A DNA stretch of 64,000 nucleotides from Streptococcus sp. M334 (GCF_000187745.1 NZ_GL732486.1:98251-162250); one strand, 5' to 3'; shown: positions 18,447 to 26,184, counted from the first letter of the stretch. Notes: generated from the sequence alone by a model not told the origin. Made by a program: numbers and translations.

Positions 18447-18776
18447 ATGGAGACTTGCAAGATGCAACCTTTGAAAAAATCAATTTGTCCAGCAAGAAGG
18501 GTCTTGAATTTACTAAAGGGTAAATTTACTCTTGAGATTTTATCTGAAATTATTAATGGTAATATACATTATGGTAGTCTTTTGCGTAGTGTAGAAGGTA
18601 TTAATCCTAGAATATTAGCTCAACGGTTACATGATTTCGAGCAAGAAGGTATTTTATCAAGAAAAGTTTTACCGACATCGCCTCCACAGGTTGAATATAA
18701 AATGACAAAAAAAGGTATTGCTCTAAGAAGTATCGTTGAAGAAATGAAAAAATGGGAGCAAACTTATAGAAATTAG
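18447..18776 (+). CDS. HxlR-family winged-helix transcriptional regulator
   Basis: A 109-residue DNA-binding protein with the HxlR pattern. There is an N-terminal Cys pair (Cys4 and Cys15, ICPARRVLNLLKGKFTLEIL), the recognition-helix region HYGSLLRSVEGINPRILAQRLHDFEQEGIL, and the wing with VEYKMTKKGIAL. HxlR proteins often sense aldehydes, electrophiles or redox state through the N-terminal Cys. It is divergent from the AvrD-like operon and most likely controls it. AAAAAGGAGG precedes the ATG. It is followed by a hairpin terminator. Confidence 0.88.
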   Translation: METCKMQPLKKSICPARRVLNLLKGKFTLEILSEIINGNIHYGSLLRSVEGINPRILAQRLHDFEQEGILSRKVLPTSPPQVEYKMTKKGIALRSIVEEMKKWEQTYRN

Positions 18777-18871
18777 ATTGAATTTACATAATTTATTATT
18801 AATATTTTTCTATAAAATAGAAAATGTAATTCTGAAAGATTTGGTAATCTTGTTAATCAAAGCAACGTAAA

Positions 18872-18903
18872 AACCTAGTTCAAATGTGTGACTAGGGTTT
18901 TTT
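18872..18903 (+). terminator. Terminator after the HxlR regulator
   Basis: The stem CCTAGT / ACTAGG flanked by A and T runs, 95 bases past the stop codon. Confidence 0.75.
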
Positions 18904-19141
18904 GGCTCTATAATTTTTGTCGTGGGTAAGACCATAGGTAAAAACAGGCAAAATAAAAAATCATCTAAATAGTGGTGTGAACTTTTCGGTACATTCTAGC
19001 TCATTTTTTTGATTTTTTGGGGTGAAATTCACACCATTCAACTGAAATTTATTCAAATTAGATGAAATTCTGTTTTCTGAAAAAGTTGGAAAACATTGAT
19101 TTTAAGCATTTACTGAAGGTTATTCAAATCATAGTTTTTCC

Positions 19142-19191
19142 AACCAGATCTTAAGAAAGCTCGTAAAGCATCACAATTAGCAAACGTTAAT
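19142..19191 (+). other. Second attachment-site copy (attR-like), diverged
   Basis: A direct repeat of 12414-12450 (36 of 37 bases), then a diverged tail (AGCAAACGTTAAT against CTCAAAACGTTAAT). The S9 C-terminal reading is lost after the SQ codons, so this copy no longer encodes an intact S9 end. With the copy at 12414 it delimits an element of about 6.7 kb. Confidence 0.7.
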
Positions 19192-19296
19192 TCGAAAGAA
19201 TTACTATATTTTAAAAGAGCACATTTTCAAAGGATTTTTTCTTTTGGCTTCAATTCCTAATTAATCAATGAACTTAATACTAGGTCTCGAAAAGAA

Positions 19297-19521
19297 TTAT
19301 GCTTCCTCTTTCTGTCTGAGTTCAAAGAGGTCTTCTACTTTCAGATTAAAAACTTGAGCAATTTTAAGAGCCATTTCCAGCGAAGGATTGTAACGATTAT
19401 TTTCCAAGTGCAGAATTGTCTCGCGTCGCATGCCGATGCGGTCTGCTAACTCCTGCTGGGTCATGCCTGTGGACTCACGAACAGATTTGAGATTAGTAAT
19501 AATCTTGCTTTCTTTGGCCAT
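19297..19521 (-). CDS. XRE/Cro-type helix-turn-helix regulator
   Basis: A 74-residue DNA-binding protein consisting of a single HTH domain: TGMTQQELADRIGMRRETI is the helix-turn-helix and the tail NPSLEMALKIAQVFNLKVEDLF is typical of the short XRE regulators that pair with a membrane protein. It starts two bases after the stop of the upstream membrane protein gene, so both are made from one transcript. It probably autoregulates through the palindrome in front of the pair. Signal unknown. Confidence 0.88.
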   Translation of the reverse strand: MAKESKIITNLKSVRESTGMTQQELADRIGMRRETILHLENNRYNPSLEMALKIAQVFNLKVEDLFELRQKEEA

Positions 19522-19523
19522 GC

Positions 19524-20120
19524 TTATCCTCTACGTTCCAAGATAAAATAGACAACCGCAAAGATGCTAATCAAGGCAGCTATGCTAATAAATATTTGGC
19601 CCATGTAAAGAGTGAGAGCCCCCATATACCCAATGATAACTGCTAGAATCATCAGTGCGCCTAGTATAAAAACAAACATCAAGCTAGCTGCCTTGGCTAA
19701 ATTAGCATAAAAGCGTTCGTCCGGAGTTTCCTTGACATTTTTAAAACAGAAAAAGCCAAATACAATCACTTCAATAACGAGGCCAATCCCCAAAATCAAT
19801 TCTCTAATACCAGAACTTTCGCTTGGGGTCGCAACCCAAATCCCTACTGTATAAAAAATGCTTGCTGCAAAAATAAGTATCGTGTAAAGCTTAGCAGACA
19901 AGTCAAAAATAATCTTCCCCTTACCTTTCTGAATCTTATGAGGCCGTGGTTTCATATGTAGCCAGCTCCAAATAGCTATAATTTGACCTGATACTGAAAT
20001 ACCAGTAATAACTAACTTGGGTCCCCAACTAAGATTAGAACCAAATAAAACAATAAAATCAATAAAGAGAGCTACGGCAATCATTGCAATGAGACCATGC
20101 ATTTTTTGACTTTTTTTCAT
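19524..20120 (-). CDS. Six-helix membrane protein paired with XRE regulator
   Basis: A 198-residue integral membrane protein of unknown function with about six hydrophobic segments arranged in pairs and a basic cytoplasmic loop (HMKPRPHKIQKGKGK). Loop KNVKETPDERFYANLAKA carries a PDERF motif seen in many small Firmicutes membrane proteins that are encoded with an XRE regulator of this size. I use the ATG at 20120 (AAAAAGGAG eight bases upstream), not the 12-codon longer frame, which would begin inside the palindromic operator. Possible roles are a sensor or a modulator of the regulator; the sequence does not decide. Confidence 0.75.
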   Translation of the reverse strand: MKKSQKMHGLIAMIAVALFIDFIVLFGSNLSWGPKLVITGISVSGQIIAIWSWLHMKPRPHKIQKGKGKIIFDLSAKLYTILIFAASIFYTVGIWVATPSESSGIRELILGIGLVIEVIVFGFFCFKNVKETPDERFYANLAKAASLMFVFILGALMILAVIIGYMGALTLYMGQIFISIAALISIFAVVYFILERRG

Positions 20121-20136
20121 GATAGACTCCTTTTTT

Positions 20137-20176
20137 GTGTTATAAATATATAACACTTAAATTTTATATTATAAAT
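20137..20176. promoter_or_regulatory. Palindromic operator of the membrane protein/XRE pair
   Basis: Arms GTGTTATA (20137-20144) and TATAACAC (20149-20156) form a perfect 8+8 dyad with a 4-nt centre. A half-matching second copy (TATAAATATATCACAT) follows at about 20169-20184. It lies 17 bases before the start of the pair. Good candidate for the XRE protein's own binding site. Confidence 0.6.
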
Positions 20177-20498
20177 ATATCACATTTGAATTTGGAAAGC
20201 AAAAATTTATGTGCCAAGGTGGCAATTATTTGAAAAAATTTTTTAATAAAAGCCCTCGATAGTCAAACAACTAAAGAATTCTTTGAAGCAATGCATCGGA
20301 TTTGGTTTGGATAGTTTCGTTAATAATATTTGTTGATAAAGAATTTTTGAAAAATCTAGATACTGTATGAATCTCTACTTTTTTTCTTAGACTGTTATAA
20401 AGTCTGTAAGAATAAGCTTTATAGGTGTAGAAGTTAATTTTTATAGAACTAAATTATTCCCCTATTTAGAATCTATTAATTCATATTTTATAAATTAA

Positions 20499-20642
20499 TT
20501 AGTAGATATCGTTCTTAAAATCCTTGATATTTCGCTTGGGAACGGGCTTGGGATTTAGGAGCCAAGCATCCAAATCTCGTTCAGGCGAGATGAAGGGTTT
20601 GAGTTGATGGTCTTTATAAAATGTTTCTAAAATAGTATTCAC
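20499..20642 (-). CDS. Possible small protein or gene remnant, 47 residues
   Basis: A GTG-initiated frame of 47 codons on the minus strand encodes a soluble product with normal-looking composition (TFYKDHQLKPFISPERDLDA, then LNPKPVPKRNIKDFKNDIY). AAAGAGG stands seven bases before the GTG. It looks like genuine coding sequence rather than chance, but may be the tail or a truncated version of a longer ancestral gene. I do not recognise it. Confidence 0.35.
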   Translation of the reverse strand: MNTILETFYKDHQLKPFISPERDLDAWLLNPKPVPKRNIKDFKNDIY

Positions 20643-20727
20643 TGATAGCCTCTTTCAAACATTTATTTCCTACTTCTAACAAATTTCTAAATGGTTTAAA
20701 AATTTTATAGTCTGTCAAGTTTTTTTC

Positions 20728-20783
20728 TTGACACCTGTCAGAAATCTGCTATAATAGAACATGTGCTAAATAGCTCAGCTATT
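20728..20783 (+). promoter_or_regulatory. rpsP promoter and leader hairpin
   Basis: TTGACA (20728-20733), a 16-nt spacer and TATAAT (20750-20755), followed in the leader by the perfect small hairpin AAATAGC TCA GCTATTT (20767-20783). The hairpin may serve transcript stability or autoregulation. Confidence 0.75.
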
Positions 20784-20819
20784 TCACTGAAATAAAAAAT
20801 AAGAAAAGAGACTTTAAAA

Positions 20820-21092
20820 ATGGCAGTTAAAATCCGTTTGACTCGTATGGGTTCTAAGAAAAAACCTTTCTACCGTATCAACGTAGCAGATTCACGTTCA
20901 CCACGTGACGGACGTTTCATCGAAACAGTTGGAACATACAACCCACTTGTTGCTGAAAACCAAGTAACTTTGAAAGAAGACCGCGTTCTTGCATGGTTGG
21001 CTGATGGAGCTCAACCTTCAGATACAGTTCGCAACATCCTTTCAAAAGAAGGTGTGTTGAAAAAATTCCACGATTCTAAATTCTCAAAATAA
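20820..21092 (+). CDS. rpsP: 30S ribosomal protein S16
   Basis: A 90-residue small-subunit protein that stabilises the 16S rRNA 5' domain. It has the standard S16 N-terminus [18 protein letters not shown], then the conserved [18 protein letters not shown] segment, full length. AAGAAAAGAG precedes the ATG. It is followed 19 bases later by khpA, the usual Firmicutes arrangement, and is transcribed from the strong promoter upstream. Confidence 0.98.
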   Translation: MAVKIRLTRMGSKKKPFYRINVADSRSPRDGRFIETVGTYNPLVAENQVTLKEDRVLAWLADGAQPSDTVRNILSKEGVLKKFHDSKFSK

Positions 21093-21111
21093 GTTTAAAG
21101 TAGGTTGACAG

Positions 21112-21351
21112 ATGGATACGATTGAAAATCTCATTATTGCGATTGTGAAACCCTTGATTTCACAACCAGATGCCTTAACTATCAAGATTGAAGATACACC
21201 AGAGTTTTTGGAATATCATTTGGATCTTGATCAAAGCGATGTGGGTCGTGTAATCGGTCGTAAGGGTCGCACTATTTCTGCGATAAGAACGATTGTCTAC
21301 TCTGTCCCAACTGAAGACAAAAAAGTAAGAATCGTTATTGACGAAAAATAA
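21112..21351 (+). CDS. khpA: KH-domain RNA-binding protein KhpA
   Basis: A 79-residue protein that is a single KH domain with the GxxG loop in [18 protein letters not shown]. In pneumococcus KhpA works with KhpB (Jag/EloR) in control of cell elongation and septum placement through RNA binding. The rpsP-khpA pair before rimM-trmD is the conserved streptococcal context. An intrinsic terminator follows at once. Confidence 0.95.
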   Translation: MDTIENLIIAIVKPLISQPDALTIKIEDTPEFLEYHLDLDQSDVGRVIGRKGRTISAIRTIVYSVPTEDKKVRIVIDEK

Positions 21352-21356
21352 GAAGG

Positions 21357-21381
21357 GCGGGACGAATGTCTCGCTTTTTTT
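21357..21381 (+). terminator. Terminator after khpA
   Basis: The stem GCGGGAC / GTCTCGC with GAAT loop and seven T. Confidence 0.92.
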
Positions 21382-21395
21382 GCAAGGAGCAGGAT

Positions 21396-21924
21396 ATGAA
21401 GGATTTAACGTTTAGACAATTACAAGACTGGTTATACTCAATGAAAATCAAAGAGCAAACTAGGAAGCTAGCCGCAGGCTGTACTGGAGTACGGCAAGGT
21501 GAAGCTGACGTAGTTTGAATTTGATTTTCGAAGAGTATTACTCGAACATTACCAGTAGTCTCAAACTGAGGAAGGTCTCTTTATGAAGTTAGTGGAGGAA
21601 GTCGGAGAAGTAGCTGAGGTGTTGAATAGTCGTTCTGGTAGAAAAGAGGGCGTTCAGGATTCTAACGAGGAACTAGCAAAAGAACTGGCTGATGTCATTC
21701 ACTACACCGTCGCAAGCGCGGCTATCAACCGTATTAATCTTACCAAGACTATCTTTGAGAAAGATAAAACTGCAGCCATCAAGTACCAACATGAACGAGA
21801 TTTGGAAGGATTTTTGAAGGGGACATCTAAGACGATAAGAAATGATTTTTTACTAATAAAGAAGGTATTAGTAAATATAAGAAAGATAAAGCAAGGAAAA
21901 TGGTGGATTATGCTATCAAAGTAA
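21396..21924 (+). pseudogene. MazG-like nucleotide pyrophosphohydrolase, disrupted by a BOX element
   Basis: The gene starts at the ATG 21396 (AAGGAG upstream) with MKDLTFRQLQDW and is then cut by a BOX element (21432-21540). After it the same protein resumes: LLEHYQ, an in-frame TAG, SQTEEGLFMKLVEEVGEVAEV, and EELAKELADVIHYTV, which is the EExxE plus ExxD metal-binding pattern of all-alpha NTP pyrophosphatases. The C-terminal part after about residue 95 of the downstream frame looks unrelated and probably reads into other decayed sequence. MazG-type enzymes hydrolyse non-canonical or excess NTPs. A downstream product from the ATG at 21583 would keep part of the fold but lacks the first helix. 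Confidence 0.8.
21432..21540 (+). mobile_element. BOX element, A-C type without boxB, inserted in the mazG-like gene
   Basis: It starts TATACTCAATGAAAATC (boxC end) and ends with GGCAAGGTGAAGCTGACG and TTTTCGAAGAGTATTA (boxA). About 109 bp. The host reading frame continues on both sides, so this is a clear insertion into a coding sequence. Confidence 0.92.
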
Positions 21925-22157
21925 GGAATTTCCAAGAGGTATACAAGCTAGAACTTGTGAGATAAGAACGAGAAAAGCAGATCAGACTTGCTGAATCCTT
22001 TTTAGGTAATGAAAAAGATAAACGGTGAAAGAAGGCATAAAATACTAATCCTAGAAATAGCATCTAGGATTCTACTATGCTACAATGGAAAGACAGTCTC
22101 AAAGAATTCTAGTCAATCAATCTTGAGAATAGCTATTTTTAAAAGGAGTAACAGTCT
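21840..22157. other. ORF debris and hairpin before the DMT pseudogene
   Basis: A second frame inside 21850-22030 reads NKEGISKYKKDKARKMVDYA and further coding-like text with a stop in between, so it seems to be a gene remnant of unknown family. A hairpin AATCCTAGA / TCTAGGATT (22047-22071) and a TACAAT -10-like element follow. Confidence 0.4.
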
Positions 22158-23059
22158 ATGAACGAGAAAACAAAAGCTTATCTAGCAGCCTTATCTTTTT
22201 CAGCCATCATTGGATTTTCTTTTTTATTTACTAAAATTGCTTTAAGCTATACCAGTCCTCTTACGAACTTAGCGCATCGCTATACAATTGCAGCTTTAGT
22301 AATTGTTGTTCTTCATCAGACTAAACTTATCAAAGTGAGTTTAAGTAGAAAAGCTATTCTTTCTATTCTTCCTATGAGTCTTTTCTATCCGCTTTTCTTT
22401 TTATTTTTCAATCCTTTGCTTTACAGTATATATCGTCTTCTGAAGCTGGAATTTTACAGGCTCTTGTCCCGATTTTTACGCTCCTTTTAGCATCGGCATT
22501 TCTCAAGGAAAAGACAAGCTTGCTTCAAAAGTTCTTTTTATTTTTATCCGTAGCAGGAGTAGTTTTCATCTTCCTTAGTAAAGGAGCTAACTTTGGTACT
22601 GAGACTGCTAGCTTTGGCTTTCTTTTGATGTTGGGATCTGTTCTCGCAAATGCGATAAACAATATTCTCAGCAAGTCCACAGGAGGTCGCTATCGGGCCA
22701 TGGATATGACAGCTGTTGTGATATTTGTTGGCTTCGTCACCTTTAATACGCTGAGTCTGACCTCGCACTATCTAGAGGGGAACGTATTAGCCTACTTTGC
22801 ACCTCTCGGACAGCTTCCTTATCTGTTTTCCATTCTTTATTTGGGAATTTTAGCCTCTATCGTTACTGGTAGTCTCTCTATCTATGCTATTGTTCGACTT
22901 GGAGCATCAACCGTCAGTGTCTTTGGAAATCTTGGAACAGTTTTGACTATTGTAGCCGGAGCTATTATCCTCCACGAACCAATTTATAGCTACCATGTAA
23001 TCGGAGCAACTTTGATTATTGCTGGAATTTTAGGCATGAATCTGATGAGAAAAAAGTAA
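22158..23059 (+). pseudogene. EamA/DMT-family transporter, 1-nt frameshift
   Basis: A drug/metabolite transporter of about 300 residues and ten helices: LAALSFSAIIGFSFLFTKIA at the start, later FLSVAGVVFIFLSKG and GASTVSVFGNLGTVLTIVAG, which are the repeated EamA domains. Two frames must be joined near 22400, where ATTTTTCAATCC seems to have lost one T: the +1 continuation reads QSFALQYISSSEAGILQAL as expected. The second part (22520-23059) is open to its end. Frameshift in a T run could be a natural phase-variable site or a sequencing error. AAAAGGAG precedes the ATG. Confidence 0.85.
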
Positions 23060-23083
23060 AGATTGCTGAGCAGTCTTTTTCTT
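23058..23083 (+). terminator. Terminator after the DMT transporter
   Basis: The stem AGATTGCT / AGCAGTCT (one G-T pair) followed by five T. Confidence 0.7.
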
Positions 23084-23208
23084 AATCTAAATGATACAGA
23101 AAATTCAAAATTTTTAATGGACTTAAGTTTAGAAAACGATGATTTTAATATAGCATGATAAAATAGATAAAAAGAATGACACTAGGATAAAGAGGAGAGA
23201 GTGTAATA

Positions 23209-24083
23209 ATGAAGCAAAATGATATAGCTGAAGCTATTGCTTTTTATAACAGAAAACCTGAGACTTTGGTACGTCACATTATACCAGTCTTAGATTGTGA
23301 CTTGTCTTAGATTGTGACTTGGTTGTTTATCATCGTCCTGGAAACGCAAGTAAAGGCCACATTATTTTTTATCATGGAGCTTGTGGCCGTAGTCAGATGT
23401 GGGCCCACCAGTATGATGCTTTTGATGAATTTGACCTTTACTTTGTCAATGTTAGAGGACAGGGTGAATCACCTATGAAAGTTGGTTTACCTGACTTAGA
23501 AGGTGCTGTTCAAGATGTAGATGCTATTTTGTCCTATTTCCAGTTGGATAAGGTGATATTGGTTGGTCATTCTTGGGGAGGGAATCCACTTCAAGAGTAC
23601 ACCTATCGCCATCCAGAAAGAGTTCTAGCCTTGGTCATGGTAGATAGTTGGGGACAGCATCGTTACCTATCAGATAAAGAGAGAAATCGCATAAAATATA
23701 GTTCCCTTATGTACAAAACGATTCCTTGGAAGTTGATTGCAGATAAGAACTCAAAAATGTGTACAGATAATCCTATCACAAGAGAATTAGTCAAGACGGC
23801 CATTATAGAAACTGGGAGAGATGTTTTTTTGAATCTTGGAATCACAGGTTTTTTGGCTGTCCATGAGATAGAAGGTTATCATGGCAATCCTCCTATGCTA
23901 TTAGTAAGAGGCGAAAACGATTTTCCCAAACACCTAAAAATGATTTACGATGGGATCATTGCCTTAAATCCCAATGCGCGTCAAGTAACGATTTCAGATA
24001 GCAAACACCAACCGATGAATGACCATCCTAAAGAGTTTAATCAGATAATTGGTGAATTCTTTGAAGAAGTAGTAGACCCATAA
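23209..24083 (+). pseudogene. Alpha/beta hydrolase, disrupted by a 17-bp tandem duplication
   Basis: The true start is the ATG at 23209 (AGAGGAGAG upstream) giving MKQNDIAEAIAFYNRKPE and so on to PVLDCDL, then TCT TAG. A perfect tandem repeat of 17 bp (23287-23303 and 23304-23320) causes the frame change; removing one copy joins PVLDCDL to VVYHRPGNASKG. The rest is a standard hydrolase: oxyanion region IIFYHGACGRS, nucleophile elbow GHSWGG, catalytic Asp in LLVRGENDF and His in SKHQPMND. About 285 residues when repaired. Because the lesion is a direct repeat, it can revert by slippage. Confidence 0.85.
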
Positions 24084-24100
24084 GATAGGATCTATCCAAC

Positions 24101-24129
24101 TTGTGAAAATCCTTGGAACGTGATAAAAT
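24101..24129 (+). promoter_or_regulatory. Promoter of rimM-trmD
   Basis: TTGTGA (24101-24106), a 17-nt spacer and TAAAAT (24124-24129), 30 bases before the rimM ATG. Confidence 0.6.
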
Positions 24130-24159
24130 AAAGGATAGAAATAGACTACAGGAGACAAG

Positions 24160-24678
24160 ATGAACTACTTTAATGTTGGGAAAATCGTCAATACGCAAGG
24201 GTTACAGGGTGAGATGCGAATCTTGTCTGTGACAGATTTTGCAGAAGAACGGTTTAAAAAAGGGGCTGAGCTGGCCTTGTTTGATGAAAAAGATCAGTTT
24301 GTCCAAACAGTGACCATCGCTAGTCACCGTAAACAGAAGAACTTTGACATTATCAAATTCAAAGATATGTACCATATCAATGCTATCGAAAAGTACAAGG
24401 GATACAGTCTCAAGGTCGCTGAGGAAGATTTAAACGATTTAGACGATGGTGAATTCTACTATCACGAGATTATCGGTTTGGAAGTCTATGAGGGAGAGAA
24501 CCTGATTGGAACCATCAAGGAAATCCTGCAACCAGGTGCCAACGATGTCTGGGTGGTCAAGCGGAAAGGCAAACGAGACTTGCTCTTGCCTTATATCCCA
24601 CCAGTAGTTCTCAATGTCGATATTCCAAATAAACGGGTCGATGTGGAAATCTTAGAAGGGTTAGACGATGAAGATTGA
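24160..24678 (+). CDS. rimM: 16S rRNA processing factor RimM
   Basis: A 172-residue assembly factor that binds S19 and helps mature the 30S head. It has the RimM N-terminal barrel ([19 protein letters not shown]) and the C-terminal PRC-barrel domain ([12 protein letters not shown], then [20 protein letters not shown] and [14 protein letters not shown]). The length is typical. AGGAG precedes the ATG. It overlaps trmD by 11 bases, the conserved coupling in bacteria; in many genomes both follow rpsP directly, here separated by broken accessory genes. Confidence 0.96.
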   Translation: MNYFNVGKIVNTQGLQGEMRILSVTDFAEERFKKGAELALFDEKDQFVQTVTIASHRKQKNFDIIKFKDMYHINAIEKYKGYSLKVAEEDLNDLDDGEFYYHEIIGLEVYEGENLIGTIKEILQPGANDVWVVKRKGKRDLLLPYIPPVVLNVDIPNKRVDVEILEGLDDED

Positions 24679-25384
24679 TATTTTAACCCTTTTTCCAGAG
24701 ATGTTTTCTCCACTGGAGCACTCAATCGTTGGAAAGGCTCGAGAAAAAGGGCTCTTGGATATCCAGTATCATAATTTTCGAGAAAATGCTGAAAAGGCTC
24801 GTCATGTAGACGACGAGCCATATGGAGGCGGACAGGGCATGTTGCTCCGAGCCCAACCCATTTTCGATGCCTTTGATGCTATTGAAAAGAAAAATCCGCG
24901 CGTCATTCTCCTCGATCCTGCTGGAAAGCAGTTCGATCAAGCTTACGCTGAAGATTTGGCTCAAGAAGAGGAACTGATCTTTATCTGTGGTCACTATGAG
25001 GGCTATGATGAGCGCATTAAGACCTTGGTGACAGATGAGATTTCCCTGGGAGACTATGTCTTGACTGGTGGGGAATTGGCAGCTATGACCATGATTGATG
25101 CTACAGTACGCCTGATTCCAGAAGTGATTGGCAAGGAGTCTAGTCACCAAGATGATAGTTTTTCTTCTGGCCTTCTCGAATATCCTCAGTACACGCGTCC
25201 CTATGATTATCGAGGCATGGTTGTCCCAGATGTTCTGATGAGCGGGCACCATGAAAAGATTCGTCAGTGGCGCCTGTATGAGAGTTTAAAGAAAACCTAT
25301 GAACGCAGACCGGATTTGCTTGACCATTATCAACTGACAGCAGAAGAAGAAAAAATGCTGGCAGAAATTAAAGAAAACAAATAA
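24668..25384 (+). CDS. trmD: tRNA (guanine-N1)-methyltransferase TrmD
   Basis: Methylates G37 of tRNAs to prevent +1 frameshifting. The 238-residue SPOUT methyltransferase shows the family signatures [20 protein letters not shown] at the N-terminus, [16 protein letters not shown], the trefoil-knot SAM site [10 protein letters not shown] and [11 protein letters not shown], plus SSHQDDSF in the linker. It overlaps rimM and is followed 15 bases later by the ATP-cone gene, which is probably in the same transcript. Confidence 0.97.
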   Translation: MKIDILTLFPEMFSPLEHSIVGKAREKGLLDIQYHNFRENAEKARHVDDEPYGGGQGMLLRAQPIFDAFDAIEKKNPRVILLDPAGKQFDQAYAEDLAQEEELIFICGHYEGYDERIKTLVTDEISLGDYVLTGGELAAMTMIDATVRLIPEVIGKESSHQDDSFSSGLLEYPQYTRPYDYRGMVVPDVLMSGHHEKIRQWRLYESLKKTYERRPDLLDHYQLTAEEEKMLAEIKENK

Positions 25385-25398
25385 TAAAGGAGAAACCT

Positions 25399-25737
25399 AT
25401 GCAAGTAATCAAACGTGATGGAGAAATTGCTGAATTTAATCCAGACAAGATTTACCAAGCCATCTTAAAGGCGGCCCAGACTGTCTATGTATTGACAGAT
25501 GATTTGCGTCAAAACCTTGCACAAGTCACTAAGAAAGTGGTTTTGGATTTGGAAGAAGCCAAGGTGGAACGTGCTACCATCAGCATGATTCAGTCTTTGG
25601 TTGAACATCGTTTACTGGGTGCAGGTTACATTACCATTGCAGAACACTACATTTCCTATCGTCTACAACGTGACTTGGAAAGAAGTGGTTATGGAGACCA
25701 TATCGCTGTTCATTTACATTTTGAACAAATTCGCTAA
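25399..25737 (+). CDS. Stand-alone ATP-cone domain protein
   Basis: A 112-residue protein made up almost wholly of one ATP-cone domain: MQVIKRDGEIAEFNPDKIYQ is the classic opening (VxKRDG, F) and the rest is helical up to RLQRDLERSGYGDH. ATP-cones regulate ribonucleotide reductase and NrdR by ATP/dATP binding. NrdR has an N-terminal zinc ribbon and class III NrdD a large catalytic domain, and neither is present here. AAAGGAG precedes the ATG. Last gene of the rimM-trmD unit. It may be a nucleotide-sensing partner; no partner can be named from the sequence. Confidence 0.8.
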   Translation: MQVIKRDGEIAEFNPDKIYQAILKAAQTVYVLTDDLRQNLAQVTKKVVLDLEEAKVERATISMIQSLVEHRLLGAGYITIAEHYISYRLQRDLERSGYGDHIAVHLHFEQIR

Positions 25738-25740
25738 GAA

Positions 25741-25775
25741 AAAGAGTGGGATGAAGCAACTACATCTCACTCTTT
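25741..25775. terminator. Bidirectional terminator between ATP-cone and YolD-like genes
   Basis: The stem AAAGAGTGGGATG / CATCTCACTCTTT (one mismatch) overlaps the last codons of the minus-strand gene. Confidence 0.8.
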
Positions 25776-26087
25776 CTTAAATCTATTTTTTTGGGCTGTT
25801 TGGACGGTTGAAGGGACAAATCGCAGGCGTTGAATATCGCTTATGCGGATAATACGGGTCACATTTTTGGCAAAATTTTTCACGATAATTTGCTGGCGTT
25901 GCTGATCGTATTTGATGATGTCACCTGTAAAGCTTGTCTCAGACAAGATAAGGTGAACAGCGGTTTGTTTCTGGATAGCCTCTTCAATAGTAGCGGTAAG
26001 GGAGTTGGTTTCAGTCTGGTCAGGTTCTTCATGTCCATTTAAAAAGTCATGTATTTTATCTAGAACTTGCTGGAATTTATGTCTCAT
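25767..26087 (-). CDS. YolD-like small protein
   Basis: A 106-residue soluble protein. The N-terminal helix (VLDKIHDFLNGHEE) is followed by a beta-rich half (VHLILSETSFTGDIIKYD, then IIVKNFAKNVTRIIRISDI), an arrangement like the YolD-like family found in Firmicutes, often beside Y-family polymerases. No umuC-like gene is near here, so the role remains open. GGGAGG precedes the ATG. Convergent with the ATP-cone gene; its stop lies within the shared terminator. Confidence 0.6.
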   Translation of the reverse strand: MRHKFQQVLDKIHDFLNGHEEPDQTETNSLTATIEEAIQKQTAVHLILSETSFTGDIIKYDQQRQQIIVKNFAKNVTRIIRISDIQRLRFVPSTVQTAQKNRFKKE

Positions 26088-26184
26088 ATTGGCCTCCCTT
26101 CTTTTATATCAATATTATATAAAATTTTCCTAAAATCTACAAGATTTTACGAATAGTCAAATGAAAGCTAAAAAGGAGAAGAAA

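Larger units (their letters stand above)
18777..19296. other. Right end of the degenerate element, no gene
   Basis: These 520 bases contain the regulator terminator, an inverted arm-type repeat (18934-18942), a GGTGTGAA / TTCACACC inverted pair, a GTTGGAAAA / TTTTCCAAC inverted pair and the second att copy. I see no coding frame. Confidence 0.55.
20157..20819. other. Intergenic region before rpsP
   Basis: Contains the second operator copy, a possible small minus-strand gene (20499-20642) and the rpsP promoter and leader hairpin. The part between 20200 and 20490 shows nothing I can name. Confidence 0.5.

Noticed and set aside
18916..19140. Inverted pairs GGTGTGAA/TTCACACC and GTTGGAAAA/TTTTCCAAC considered as a terminator or CRISPR-like repeat
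   Set aside because: Arms are short and widely spaced, only one copy each, no T run and no repeat-spacer periodicity. Noted only as content of the element end.
22158..24083. Broken genes considered as pure sequencing errors
   Set aside because: The 17-bp duplication and the BOX insertion in the neighbouring mazG-like gene cannot be sequencing errors; only the 1-nt DMT frameshift could be.
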